DNA from: an uncultured Clostridia bacterium
GTDB lineage: Bacteria; Bacillota; Clostridia; Christensenellales; Aristaeellaceae
Reading direction: 5' to 3'
DNA length: 64,000 nt
Assembly: GCA_945948915.1 (NCBI GenBank)
Contig: CAMFCQ010000005.1
Coordinates: forward strand, 1 to 64,000
Numbering within the stretch: the first letter of the stretch is position 1; the number at the start of each line of letters is the position of its first letter. Of this stretch, positions 16,522 through 24,949 are shown piece after piece. A program made the position numbers and the translations under genes. Below the pieces are notes generated by a model. That model was not told the origin of the DNA. It made no database searches and worked only from the letters and a program-made list of their open reading frames with translations.

Positions 16522-17960
16522 TGAACCGGATGAAGGACGCTTTCGCTGCGTCTGAGCGCATCGCGAACCGGCATCGCCTGCTCCTGAGCGCTTTGCTGGC
16601 GCTGCTGCTGACCGGCGCGCTGGCGCTTAGCAACGTCTCCTCCGGCCCGCTCCACAACCTCAACGACATCGGCGGCTGGAACAACCGCGCGCTGTTCATC
16701 GGCATGAGCGCCGTGGTTCACCTGTCCATGCTGCTGCTGTGCGCGCTGCTCTCGCGCGTCAGCCTTGCGCGCACGGCTCTGCGGCAGCTGACCGTCACGG
16801 CGGGCATGGTGATCCTGCTGCTGGCGATCAACCAGAAGACGTACGCCTATGTGAATGTGATGCAGCCCGTCATCCGCGCGATGGACGAGGGCGGCCTGGC
16901 GGCGGGCATCCCGTTGGCCTCCGGCGTGTCCGCGCCGATGCTGCTGCTTTTGTATGGGATCACGCGCGGGCCGGTGTACGACATGTACCTGCTCAAGCTC
17001 TTTGCTATCGGCTGCGACCTGCTGTTAGGGCTGCTGGCGATGCGCGCGGCGGACCGGAACCGTCTGGGCCTGCGCGCCGAGGTGCTGCTGGCCCTGTGCA
17101 TGATTCTGCCGCAGGGCTTCATGAACGCCGCGTGCAGTGCGCTGCCGGAGATCGCGGCGGTGACGCTGCTGGCCGTCTCGCTGACGCTGGCGCTGGGCTG
17201 TGATCGGCCGAAGATGCTCGCCTCCGGCCTGTGCTGGGGCGCGGCCTGCGCGCTTTGCGGTGCGGCGCTGTATGCGCTGCCCGTGTATATCCTTCTGGTG
17301 CGGCGCGGCAGGATGAAGGTCAGGACATTGCTGGCGGGCGCCTGCGCGATGCCGCTGCTGTGTGTGCCGGCGATGCTCTCCGGCATGCCGGTGGTGGACG
17401 CGCTGGGCAGCCTGCTTGAGGCCAATCTGGGCATGCCGGCGTATGCCGCCGGTGCGCCGGGCATGGTCAGCCTGATTCCGCGCGCGGCGGTGGAGGAGAT
17501 GCCGCAGTATGCGTCCCTGCTGCGCCATCTGCCGGCGCTCGATACGCAGACCTATGCGCAGCAGTTCTACACGCAGGAGCACTTTGAGATCGTCATGCGC
17601 GGCTTTGCGCTGGCGGGGCTGGCCCTGTATCTGGGCGTGTGCGCGCTGGCTGGGCGCGCGAAGGACAAAACGCCGCTGCGCCGCGCGATGATCCTCGCGC
17701 TGGGCGCGCTGATCGCATGCCCGAACGTGACCTCGGCGGCATGGCTGGCGCTGGACGTGCTGTGCCTGTACGCCATCCTGGCCGAGCCGAAGCTGCGGCT
17801 GCCCGCGTGCATGACGCTGTTTGCGACGATGGCCTCCTCGAGCTACCCGATGACGGAGGAGGTCATGCTGCCGATGGTGTACGCGTTCGCCCTGTGCCTG
17901 GCGGCGCTGTGCATGCTGCTTGACGTGATCCCGATGGGAAAAGAGGAAACGCATGAGTGA
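16518..17960 (+). CDS. Multi-membrane protein, degenerate paralogue of the preceding glycosyltransferase
   Basis: The 480-residue protein has about ten membrane segments and the same general order of loops as its upstream neighbour. For example, ACSALPEIAAVTLL sits where the neighbour has ACWAQCDSVYVFF, and SSSYPMTEEVMLPMVYAF sits where it has MHERYFYLADM. The acidic residues and the HERYF motif are therefore lost. It may be an inactive partner or have another function. The ATGA overlap with the upstream gene suggests coupled translation and perhaps a complex. Confidence 0.65.
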   Translation: MMNRMKDAFAASERIANRHRLLLSALLALLLTGALALSNVSSGPLHNLNDIGGWNNRALFIGMSAVVHLSMLLLCALLSRVSLARTALRQLTVTAGMVILLLAINQKTYAYVNVMQPVIRAMDEGGLAAGIPLASGVSAPMLLLLYGITRGPVYDMYLLKLFAIGCDLLLGLLAMRAADRNRLGLRAEVLLALCMILPQGFMNAACSALPEIAAVTLLAVSLTLALGCDRPKMLASGLCWGAACALCGAALYALPVYILLVRRGRMKVRTLLAGACAMPLLCVPAMLSGMPVVDALGSLLEANLGMPAYAAGAPGMVSLIPRAAVEEMPQYASLLRHLPALDTQTYAQQFYTQEHFEIVMRGFALAGLALYLGVCALAGRAKDKTPLRRAMILALGALIACPNVTSAAWLALDVLCLYAILAEPKLRLPACMTLFATMASSSYPMTEEVMLPMVYAFALCLAALCMLLDVIPMGKEETHE

Positions 17961-18390
17961 GGAAATGAAGGCGCGCATCCGCGTGGTCTCCCGCCTGACG
18001 GAGCCGGACGGCAGCGTGCATGAGATCAAAAATGCCCGCGCGGGCGTGCTCAGGCGCACGGCGGACGGCCTGGTGCTCGAGTACGACGACGTACAGGACG
18101 AGGAAAAGGCGCACATCGTGCTGACGATGAAGCCGGGAAGGACGGCGCGGGAGAACCGCGCGCGCATGCAGCGCATGGGCATGGTCTCCAGCGTGCTCAC
18201 CTTCCTGCCGGGCGAGAAGATCGCCTCGAGCTATGTGACGGTCTACGGCGAGATTCCCGTGGCGGTGGACACGCGCAGCGTGGGGATTCGCACGCAGGAA
18301 AACGGCGGAGAGCTTCAGCTCGATTACGACGTGTACATGGGCGGCGAACGCACGTCCCGCGCGCGCATGGAGATCACATGGCGCGTGTGA
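17953..18390 (+). CDS. DUF1934 family protein (YwiB-like)
   Basis: The 145-residue protein fits the DUF1934 family, a small calycin-like beta barrel of unknown function that is common in Firmicutes. Visible marks are alternating beta strands, the central VLTMKPGR phrase with many arginines, and the terminal GGELQLDYDVYMGG stretch. In other Firmicutes it often stands beside argS. Here it starts 8 bases inside the upstream gene and its end overlaps the next by 13 bases, so it belongs to the same transcript. Confidence 0.75.
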   Translation: MSEEMKARIRVVSRLTEPDGSVHEIKNARAGVLRRTADGLVLEYDDVQDEEKAHIVLTMKPGRTARENRARMQRMGMVSSVLTFLPGEKIASSYVTVYGEIPVAVDTRSVGIRTQENGGELQLDYDVYMGGERTSRARMEITWRV

Positions 18391-18926
18391 CGGCGGTGCG
18401 TCTGCGGGCGCGGGCGCGGGAGGCAATGCTTTCAGCGGGCGGCCGGGGCTTTGTGCGGTTCCTGCCTGCGGGCGGCGCGCTGCTGGCGACGGACGCCATC
18501 CGGCGCTGCGCGGACGATGCGGCGCGCGCTGCGCTGACGGATGCGCTTGCGCAGGCGGGCTTTGTCTGCGAGATGCGCGGTGGGCTGCTGGAGCTGACGC
18601 CTGCGGACGATGTGCTTTCAGCGCTTTCCGCAAGCGAAAGGACAGCGATTGACTGGGAGAGCCCGCTGCACCCGGCGCAGGCGCTGGCCAATCGCTTCCA
18701 GGCGGCGGCCCGGCAGCCGCTGACAGGCGCCGGGCGGCAGCTGATCCTGGAGACGCTGCGGCTGACCTGGCTTGACGCGGACAGGCTGCTGGCGGGTCTG
18801 CCCGCGTTGCGTGCGCAGGCGGCGGTGATGCAGCGCCGGGGCGACAGGAGCGGCATGCACCAGGCCGGTGCACTGCTGCGCGAATACTGTGAACAGGAGC
18901 AGGGAGGAACGACGGATGAAGCTTGA
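18378..18926 (+). CDS. Hypothetical helical protein
   Basis: The 182-residue product is rich in Ala, Arg and Leu and probably all helical. I do not recognise a family. The first half (about 1-75) looks like a small alpha/beta domain, the second (about 90-175) like a helical bundle. It overlaps DUF1934 by 13 bases and the next gene by 11, which supports that it is translated. The high Ala/Arg content also fits a spurious frame in GC-rich DNA, but the tiling overlaps on both sides argue against that. Confidence 0.6.
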   Translation: MARVTAVRLRARAREAMLSAGGRGFVRFLPAGGALLATDAIRRCADDAARAALTDALAQAGFVCEMRGGLLELTPADDVLSALSASERTAIDWESPLHPAQALANRFQAAARQPLTGAGRQLILETLRLTWLDADRLLAGLPALRAQAAVMQRRGDRSGMHQAGALLREYCEQEQGGTTDEA

Positions 18927-19560
18927 ATGGATCGGACACGCATGCTTTCGCCTGACGGCGGAGGATGGCACGGTGGTCATCACGGATCCGTATGACGAGA
19001 GCGTGGGCATTGAGATGCTCCCGCTTGAGGCGGATCTGATCACGATGAGCCACGAGCACCACGATCACAACGAGATGCGCATGATCGTGGGCAGGCCGGT
19101 GATTGTACACGGCACGCAGACGGCACAGGCCGGAAGCGTGACGGCCCGCGCCGTGGGCTCTTATCACGACGATGTGCAGGGGGCGAAGCGAGGCCCCAAC
19201 GCCATCCGCATCTTTGCCATCGACGGGCTGAAGGTCGTGCACATGGGCGACCAGGGCTGCATGCCGGACGAGGCGGCGCTGGCGGCGATTGCAGACGCGG
19301 ACGTGATGATGATTCCGGTGGGCGGCACCTACACGGTGGACGCGCAGGGCGCCAAGGCGATCATCGAACGCGCGCGGCCCGCGTGCGTGATTCCCATGCA
19401 TGTGAAGACCAGGCGCTGCCCGTATCCGATCGCGCCGGTCACGACCTTCCTTGCGGCGATGGGCGCGCAGGGCGCAGAGGCGGTGCGCGAGGCAAGCTTC
19501 ACGAGGGAGAGCGGGCCAAAGGGCGTGCTGCTGATGCAGCCGCTGGCGGACGCGCTGTAA
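18916..19560 (+). CDS. Metallo-beta-lactamase-fold hydrolase (UPF0173/YtkL-like)
   Basis: The 214-residue protein has the short metallo-beta-lactamase fold. The metal motif HEHHDH lies at about residues 46-51, followed by MGDQG near 111 and PMHVK near 158, which provide the other ligands. The family contains metal-dependent hydrolases of unknown substrate. GGGAGGAAC precedes ATG 18916. It is the last gene of the five-gene membrane glycosyltransferase operon; a G/C-rich hairpin without a clear U-tract follows at 19609-19632. Confidence 0.85.
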   Translation: MKLEWIGHACFRLTAEDGTVVITDPYDESVGIEMLPLEADLITMSHEHHDHNEMRMIVGRPVIVHGTQTAQAGSVTARAVGSYHDDVQGAKRGPNAIRIFAIDGLKVVHMGDQGCMPDEAALAAIADADVMMIPVGGTYTVDAQGAKAIIERARPACVIPMHVKTRRCPYPIAPVTTFLAAMGAQGAEAVREASFTRESGPKGVLLMQPLADAL

Positions 19561-19666
19561 GGCCGGATGCATGCGGGCTGTCCCGAACCGGTGATGCGGG
19601 CGGGAAGACGCCGGCCCTGCAGACGGGCCGGCGATTCTGAGGATGCGCTGTCTGCCTGTTTCCTCA

Positions 19667-19695
19667 TTGACAAAAAACCCAGGATGTATTATGCT
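19667..19695 (+). promoter_or_regulatory. Promoter of the FN3-like secreted protein gene
   Basis: TTGACA at 19667-19672 and TATGCT at 19690-19695 are 17 bases apart. About 140 bases separate it from the start codon; this leader has several G/C-rich inverted repeats (for example CCGGCGGC/GCCGG near 19790-19805) but no riboswitch I can name. Confidence 0.6.
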
Positions 19696-19837
19696 CATAT
19701 TACAGATCGCTTGCTATGCAAATCCTTCTGCAAAGCGCCGTCTTCGGGCGCAGCGCGGCGGGATGCACGGCGCTTTGATGGGGGATGCGGCCGGCGGCAT
19801 GCCGGTTGGATATGCAGATGAAGACGGAAGGGGAAGA

Positions 19838-20608
19838 ATGAACATGAGGAAAACCTGGATCTTGGCGTTGTCTCTGGCGCTGCTGCTCTGCCTGTGCCCG
19901 ATCGTGTCGCTGGCGACTGAAGCCATCGAGATCACCTCGGTGCGCAGCAACAGCGACGGCACAGTCACCATCGCGTGGAACAACCCGAACGGCGGCCCCG
20001 TGACGGTGGGCAGCCGTGTGATGAACGACAGCGATACCGGCAACAAGATTCTCATCGAGCAGAATGTCACCGGAAGCACCTACACGTTCACAAATCTGGC
20101 GCCCGGCATGGAGTATATGGTGCTGGTCTTCCCGGATCTCGATCTGCAGTATGCGGGCATGGAACTGGTCACGGTGCCTGAGCTGCCCGATTATGACGGG
20201 TTCCGCATTTCGGTCAAGGACACCAATCTGACCTACTTTGTCATGAAGGGCAACAATGACTACTCCTACAACTACGCGCACGATCTCTCCAATGACAGAA
20301 TCTACGAGCTGCTTCAGGAGAAGCAGTTCTGGGTCAGAATGAACTTCAACGTTTCTCCGCGCGGCCAGAGCGTCACGCTGCCGACGCTGGTGGTGGTCAC
20401 TGCGCCCAACGGCTACGTGCTGACGGATTACAGCGACATGGAAGTCAAGAAGAATTGGCAGAGCTACTGGCGCACGATGATTTACATGAACGGCGCCTTT
20501 GAAGACCTGTATGAAGCCTGCGGAGAGATCCCTGCCGGCAAGTACACCGTCAGGCTGTATGTGAATCACGGCTTTGTCAGCGAAAGCAGCTTCACCATCA
20601 TGCAGTGA
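19838..20608 (+). CDS. Secreted protein with fibronectin type III-like domain
   Basis: The 256-residue protein has a signal peptide cut near ValSerLeuAla-Thr. Residues about 28-110 look like a fibronectin type III domain: ITSVRSNSDGTVTIAWNNP at the start and TYTFTNLAPGMEYMVLV in the middle. The rest (about 115-256) is a beta-rich domain that ends with KYTVRLYVNHGF, like many extracellular binding modules. No catalytic residues are recognised. GAAGGGG precedes ATG 19838; ATG 19844 is possible too. It has its own promoter and a strong terminator. Confidence 0.75.
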   Translation: MNMRKTWILALSLALLLCLCPIVSLATEAIEITSVRSNSDGTVTIAWNNPNGGPVTVGSRVMNDSDTGNKILIEQNVTGSTYTFTNLAPGMEYMVLVFPDLDLQYAGMELVTVPELPDYDGFRISVKDTNLTYFVMKGNNDYSYNYAHDLSNDRIYELLQEKQFWVRMNFNVSPRGQSVTLPTLVVVTAPNGYVLTDYSDMEVKKNWQSYWRTMIYMNGAFEDLYEACGEIPAGKYTVRLYVNHGFVSESSFTIMQ

Positions 20609-20658
20609 CGCCTGATGCCTTGGTTCCGGCTGCAGGCAGATTTGTTTACGCCAAAAAG

Positions 20659-20702
20659 CTCCCCGCTGCGCAGTTTCGTATCTGCGCGGCGGGGAGTTTT
20701 TT
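20659..20702 (+). terminator. Terminator after the FN3-like gene, usable in both directions
   Basis: A long stem (CTCCCCGC plus GCGCAG on the left, CTGCGC plus GCGGGGAG on the right) is flanked by A residues on the left and six T residues on the right. Confidence 0.85.
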
Positions 20703-20708
20703 GTCTTC

Positions 20709-20996
20709 ATACTCTTTTCTGATAGAAACGAGCAATAAACGCGAAGCGAAGAAGGGAGTCTGAGGGACCGAAGCCTGCCGCCCGCTGTGCGGGAAGAAGG
20801 CAGGCGAAGCGTCGGGAATCGCAAGGAGCGCCGATGGCGCGACTATGCGAGTTCCCCGGACTGAAATCCCTCAGGCAGGTTTGGGCGGCAGCCCAACGTA
20901 TCCCCACGTGGCGAAGCCATTCGGTCAAAGCAGTCAGGGAGCGAAGCGTTACCTGACGGGGCTTAGCACTTGGCTGTTTCTATTTGAAAACAGTAT
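20709..20996. repeat. Mosaic intergenic element R1 (288 bases, full length with insert)
   Basis: The ends are imperfect inverted repeats: ATACTCTTTTCTGATAGAAAC on the left side and its near-complement ending AGTAT on the right. Inside are the GCGAAGCGAAGAAGG box, a 94-base insert (20768-20861) placed in a hairpin loop, the TTTGGGCGGCAGCCCAA hairpin and a GTCAGG/CCTGAC hairpin. It fills the gap between two convergent genes. No protein is encoded; open frames inside are repeated in other copies only because the DNA repeats. Confidence 0.85.
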
Positions 20997-21001
20997 CAGA
21001 A

Positions 21002-22177
21002 TTACGCGTGATGGGCGAGCCACTCGGTGGCACAGTGCGCCAGGTACGCCGCGCCGGTGGGCAGCACGTCCTCGTTGAAGCGCACCTTCGGGTTGTGCGC
21101 GGGGGCCTTGCCGCGCTCGTCGAGGAAGCCGGCGGACAGGTACATGAACGCAGCGGGCACGCGCTCGGCGATGGAGGCGAAATCCTCCGATGCGCTGGCC
21201 GACGCGCCCGGATACGGCGCGGCGCCGGGGATGGCCAGATCGCGCATGTAGCCCACCATCTCCTCCGTCAGCTTGGGGTCGCAGACCAGCGGCGGAACCT
21301 CGGAGAGCATGGTGATCTCGGCCGTGCCGCCGTAGACCTCGGCGGTCTTTGCAGCGGTTTCCTTCATGCGGCGCACGAGCAGCTCGCGGGAGGCCTTGTC
21401 GTTGGTGCGGATGGTGCCTTCCATGACGGCGGTGTCCGGGATGATGTTGGCGGCAGAGCCGGCGTGGAAATTGCCGATGGTCATCACGCAGGCCTTGTTC
21501 GGGTCGGCCTCGCGGGCGATGAGCGCCTCAAGCGCCAGATAGACGTGCACGGCGATGTTGATCGGGTCGATGGAGAGCTGCGGGTAGGCACCGTGCGCGC
21601 CGTGTCCCCTGATCGCGATGCGGAAGCCGTCCACGGAGAACATCATCGCGCCGGCGCTGTTGTACATGTACAGGCCCAGGGGCATCTGGCCGCTGGTGAC
21701 GTGATACGCCAGCGCGGCGTCCACCGGCGGGTTTTCCAGAATGCCGTTTGCGATCATGTCCCTGGCGCCCTCGAAGGTCTCCTCCGCGGGCTGGAACATG
21801 AGCTTGACGGTGCCCTTGAGACTTTCTTCGTTTTCCTTGAGCATCCTGGCGGCGGTGAGCAGCATGGCGGCGTGGAAGTCGTGACCGCAGGTGTGCGCCT
21901 CCGTGCCGGTCGGGCAGGCAAAGGGCTCGCCGCTCTCCTCGGGCATGGGCAGCGCGTCCATGTCCGCGCGCAGCAGGATGACCTTGCCGCCCTGACCGAT
22001 GGTGGCGCTCACGCCGTGGCCGCAGGGCTGGCAGGCGATGCCCAGCGCCCGGAGCGTCTCAAGGACATAGGCCTGCGCCTTGGGCATGTTCAGGCCGACT
22101 TCGGCATTGGTGTGAAAATAACGGCGATGGGCGACGGTCTCTTCCCGCAGTGCCAGCGCACGGTCAGCGTAATTCAT
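21002..22177 (-). CDS. M20-family amidohydrolase (N-acyl amino acid or hippurate hydrolase type)
   Basis: The 391-residue cytoplasmic metallo-enzyme belongs to the M20D group, which cleaves acyl groups from amino acids. Metal and catalytic stretches are RADMDALP near residue 70, EAHTCGHDFH near 93, PAEE near 130, an internal dimerisation domain, ANIIPD, and SEDF near 336. Close relatives include hippurate hydrolase and indole-acetyl-amino-acid hydrolases; the substrate here is open. The start follows GGAAGGAAGG. It is transcribed alone from a good promoter and ends next to repeat R1. Confidence 0.92.
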   Translation of the reverse strand: MNYADRALALREETVAHRRYFHTNAEVGLNMPKAQAYVLETLRALGIACQPCGHGVSATIGQGGKVILLRADMDALPMPEESGEPFACPTGTEAHTCGHDFHAAMLLTAARMLKENEESLKGTVKLMFQPAEETFEGARDMIANGILENPPVDAALAYHVTSGQMPLGLYMYNSAGAMMFSVDGFRIAIRGHGAHGAYPQLSIDPINIAVHVYLALEALIAREADPNKACVMTIGNFHAGSAANIIPDTAVMEGTIRTNDKASRELLVRRMKETAAKTAEVYGGTAEITMLSEVPPLVCDPKLTEEMVGYMRDLAIPGAAPYPGASASASEDFASIAERVPAAFMYLSAGFLDERGKAPAHNPKVRFNEDVLPTGAAYLAHCATEWLAHHA

Positions 22178-22220
22178 AAACGATCCTTCCTTCCCTCATG
22201 CGGTGATTGGGTATTTTGTT

Positions 22221-22249
22221 ATTATAGCAGGCATGCCGACCGCTTTCAA
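22221..22249 (-). promoter_or_regulatory. Promoter of the M20 amidohydrolase gene
   Basis: On the minus strand TTGAAA and TATAAT are 17 bases apart. Confidence 0.7.
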
Positions 22250-22301
22250 CGGCCAGTTTCATTCTGTCAATTTGATATTAAAATAATTAGTTTTTACCCC
22301 G

Positions 22302-22330
22302 TAGACATGGATGAAAAGATAAAGTATAAT
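22302..22330 (+). promoter_or_regulatory. Promoter of the hydrogenase-linked signalling operon
   Basis: TAGACA at 22302-22307 and a perfect TATAAT at 22325-22330 are 17 bases apart. It is the only promoter seen ahead of the first DRTGG gene. Confidence 0.7.
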
Positions 22331-22396
22331 AAGCCTATGGATTGAATTTGTGCACAATTCACAGAGATATACTGGGAATTGCCGGGAGGAAAGAGG

Positions 22397-22747
22397 ATGA
22401 CCATTCAGGAGATTGCCGAGGTACTGAGCGCCAAATGGCTCTGCTGCCAGGAGGAAAGCCAGCGGGAGATCAGCACCGCGTTCGCGTCCGACATGATGAG
22501 CGACGTGCTGGCCTGCGTGACGGAGGATACGCTGCTGCTGACTGGCCTGGTCAACGGCCAGAGCGTGCGCACCTGCGAGATGCTCGACGTGCCCTGCGTC
22601 GTCTTTGTGCGCGACAAGGAGCCGCTGGCCGACGCGGTCGCGCTGGCGCAGGAGATCGGCCTGCCGGCACTCAAGACGCCGTACACGATGTTTGAGGCGT
22701 GCGCAAAGCTGTATATGGCCGGCTTGAGGCCGGTTGAACTGGGGTGA
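22397..22747 (+). CDS. DRTGG-domain protein (first of two)
   Basis: The 116-residue protein is a single DRTGG-like domain, a fold otherwise found with CBS domains or in phosphotransacetylase. Stretches such as DVLACVTEDTLLLTGLVNGQSV and ALKTPYTMFEACAKLY fit the family. In hydrogenase loci of Clostridia and Thermotogae such small proteins accompany GHKL ATPases and are thought to be regulatory, but the ligand is unknown. GGGAGGAAAGAGG precedes ATG 22397. It is the first gene of the locus and a distant paralogue of the protein at 24596. Confidence 0.8.
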   Translation: MTIQEIAEVLSAKWLCCQEESQREISTAFASDMMSDVLACVTEDTLLLTGLVNGQSVRTCEMLDVPCVVFVRDKEPLADAVALAQEIGLPALKTPYTMFEACAKLYMAGLRPVELG

Positions 22748-22751
22748 ATGT

Positions 22752-23168
22752 ATGATCATCAAAGAGACCTATCAGGTGAAGGCGAATGACATGACGGCGG
22801 CGGGCGACGTCTCCGCGCGCATCAAACGGCATATGAAGCGCCTGGGCATACCCGGCGGCATCATGCGCCGCGTGTCGGTGTGCACCTATGAAGCGGAGAT
22901 CAATCTGGTCATCCATTCCGACGGCGGGCAGATCGACTTTGAGATCTCCGAGGACAGCATTCTCGTGCGCGCCCGCGACGTGGGCCCGGGCATTCCGGAC
23001 ATCGACAAGGCGATGACCGAGGGCTGGTCCACGGCCAGCAACGAGGTGCGCAACATGGGCTTCGGCGCGGGCATGGGCCTGCCGAACATGAAGCGCAACG
23101 CCGACGACTTCCATATCTCTTCCGTCGTGGGCGAGGGAACCGATATTTCCATGATCTTCAACATCTGA
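22752..23168 (+). CDS. GHKL ATPase, anti-sigma factor (RsbW/SpoIIAB)-like
   Basis: The 138-residue protein is a stand-alone ATP-binding domain of the histidine-kinase type. Box N is YEAEINLVIH (Glu and Asn near residues 47-51), the G1 box DVGPGIPD lies near 76, and the G2 box GFGAGMGLPNMKRNAD near 102. There is no phosphorylated histidine domain, so it is likely a serine kinase or a switch protein of the RsbW type. Its partners may be the neighbouring DRTGG and hydrogenase-like proteins. It begins 5 bases after the DRTGG gene. Confidence 0.85.
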   Translation: MIIKETYQVKANDMTAAGDVSARIKRHMKRLGIPGGIMRRVSVCTYEAEINLVIHSDGGQIDFEISEDSILVRARDVGPGIPDIDKAMTEGWSTASNEVRNMGFGAGMGLPNMKRNADDFHISSVVGEGTDISMIFNI

Positions 23169-23207
23169 TCAGCCCGTTTGGGCCACACAGGCTGGAGGCG
23201 AAGTGAC

Positions 23208-24593
23208 TTGCAGGAAATCTATTACCATTCCGTGCGGCTTGACAAGGATAAATGCAAGGGCTGCACGACCTGCCTGAAGCGATGTCCGACGGAGGCCATC
23301 CGAATCAGGAACAACCGGGCGACCATCCTGCCCGAGCTCTGTATCGACTGCGGCGAGTGCATCAAGGTCTGCGAAAACCACGCGAAGGTGGCGGTGACCG
23401 ATCCGCTGGGCGCCATCAAGCGCTTCAAATACCCCATCGCCCTGCCCGCGCCCACACTGTATGCGCAGTTCAAGGGCGTGCATCAGCCGGAGCCGATCAT
23501 CGCATCGCTGTTCCGCCTGGGCTTTGCGGACGTGTTCGAGGTGGCGCGCGGGGCGGAGATCGTCTCCTACGCCATCAGCCGCGCGATGCGCGAGGAGGAC
23601 CGGCCCAAGCCGGTGATCTCCTCCGCCTGTCCGGCGATCATGCGGCTGATTCAGATGAAGTTTCCCGCACTGCTGGACAATGTGATCGACTTCGTCTCGC
23701 CCATGGAGGCGGCGGCCAAGATCGCCAAGGAGGAATACGCGCAGAAGCACGGCGTGGATATCGCCGATGTGGGCGCGTTCTTCATCACGCCCTGCGCCGC
23801 AAAGATGACGGCGGTCCGGTCGCCCGTGGGCCTGGAGAAATCCTATGTCGACGGCGTGATCGCGATCAAGGACGTGTACACGCAGATGCACCTGTTCATG
23901 AAGGACGGCTTCAGCCCGCTGGAGATCGACCGCGCGAGCGTGGTGGGCATCAAGTGGGCGGTGCCCGGCGGCGAGGCCGAGGCCGTGGGCATCAAGAGCG
24001 CGCTGTGCGTGGACGGCATCGAGAACGTGATCAACGTGCTGGAGGCGATTGAGGACGCGCGCTTCCGCAACCTGACCTACTTCGAGGGGCTGGCCTGCGT
24101 CAACGGCTGCCTGGGCGGCCCGCTGGCGGTGGAGAACAGCTTTGTGGCGAAGAACCGCCTGCGCAGCGTGATGAACCGCACCACGCAGAAGACGGTGCAG
24201 CGCCGCGAGGTCTTTGAGGAAGCGGTGTACAGCCTGCGCCTGACGCAGGAGATCGAGCCCAGCGACGCCATGCAGCTGGGCGGCACGATGAAGGAACGCA
24301 TCGCGCGCGAGGAGCGCATTGAGCGGCTGGCGGCCAGCCTGCCGGGCTTTGACTGCGGCTCCTGCGGCGCGCCGACGTGTCGGGCCCTGGCGGAGGACAT
24401 CGAGAACGGCTCTGCCAACGAGCTCAACTGTGTGTTCCGCCTGAACGAACGCATCAATTCCCTGGCGGCGGAGATGGTGACGCTGGGCGCCAGCACGCGC
24501 TACAACACCCTGCAGGATACGGCCAGACTCAAGGAAATGCAGGAGGAGCTGCGCAGCGACGACGCCGACGACGAGGAAGGAGAAGAGAGATAA
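23208..24593 (+). CDS. [FeFe]-hydrogenase-like iron-sulfur protein with sensory-type active site
   Basis: The 461-residue protein has two [4Fe-4S] ferredoxin sites (Cys16, 19, 22, 26 and Cys45, 48, 51, 55), an H-cluster domain (about 75-320) and a C-terminal four-Cys FeS domain (Cys383, 386, 391, 408). Its three H-cluster loops are SSACPAIM with Cys141, TPCAAK with Cys196 and FEGLACVNGCLGG with Cys297 and Cys301. Ala140 replaces the proton-relay cysteine of catalytic enzymes, as in sensory hydrogenases (HydS). A PAS domain, frequent in HydS, is absent. The TTG start at 23208 is chosen because GGAGG lies 9 bases upstream. The charged C-terminus may bind a partner. Confidence 0.85.
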   Translation: MQEIYYHSVRLDKDKCKGCTTCLKRCPTEAIRIRNNRATILPELCIDCGECIKVCENHAKVAVTDPLGAIKRFKYPIALPAPTLYAQFKGVHQPEPIIASLFRLGFADVFEVARGAEIVSYAISRAMREEDRPKPVISSACPAIMRLIQMKFPALLDNVIDFVSPMEAAAKIAKEEYAQKHGVDIADVGAFFITPCAAKMTAVRSPVGLEKSYVDGVIAIKDVYTQMHLFMKDGFSPLEIDRASVVGIKWAVPGGEAEAVGIKSALCVDGIENVINVLEAIEDARFRNLTYFEGLACVNGCLGGPLAVENSFVAKNRLRSVMNRTTQKTVQRREVFEEAVYSLRLTQEIEPSDAMQLGGTMKERIAREERIERLAASLPGFDCGSCGAPTCRALAEDIENGSANELNCVFRLNERINSLAAEMVTLGASTRYNTLQDTARLKEMQEELRSDDADDEEGEER

Positions 24594-24595
24594 GG

Positions 24596-24943
24596 ATGAA
24601 GGTTTCGGAATTTGAGAAGGTGTCCGGCGCAAAGTGCCTGACGGGCGCGTATGAGGACCGCGAGATCGCCTGCGGCTACACCTGCGACCTGCTCAGCCAC
24701 GTGATGGGCCGCGGCCAGGCGGACATGGCCTGGATCACCGTGCAGGCGCACATGAATGTGATCGCCGTGGCTGCGCTGCTGGATTTCGCGTGCGTCATCA
24801 TCCCGGAGAATCTGCCGGTGGAGGCGCCGATCATCGCCAAGGCGCAGGAGGAGGACATCATCCTCTTCTCCAGCGACCGTACGGCGTATGAGCTGGTGAT
24901 GCTGCTGGCGCAAAACGGCGTGGCGCCGGCGAAAAAGGGCTGA
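24596..24943 (+). CDS. DRTGG-domain protein (second of two)
   Basis: The 115-residue protein consists of one DRTGG-like domain, with CLTGAYEDREIACGYTCDLL near the start and IILFSSDRTAYELVMLL near the end. It differs strongly from the DRTGG protein at 22397, so the two probably form a heteromeric or sequential switch instead of being recent duplicates. It begins 2 bases after the hydrogenase-like gene's stop and runs up to the PHP gene. The ligand is unknown. Confidence 0.82.
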   Translation: MKVSEFEKVSGAKCLTGAYEDREIACGYTCDLLSHVMGRGQADMAWITVQAHMNVIAVAALLDFACVIIPENLPVEAPIIAKAQEEDIILFSSDRTAYELVMLLAQNGVAPAKKG

Positions 24944-24949
24944 GCAGCC

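Noticed and set aside
19696-19837. c-di-GMP-I riboswitch ahead of the FN3-like gene
   Set aside because: GCAAA boxes are there, but the GGGACGCAAAGCC core and the first hairpin with GAAA are missing.
20707-20928. Small frames encoding MTEWLRHVGIRWAAAQTC in the repeats at 20.7 and 32.7 kb
   Set aside because: They repeat only because the DNA element repeats, they are truncated or shifted in other copies, and the hairpin stems covary without regard to codons.
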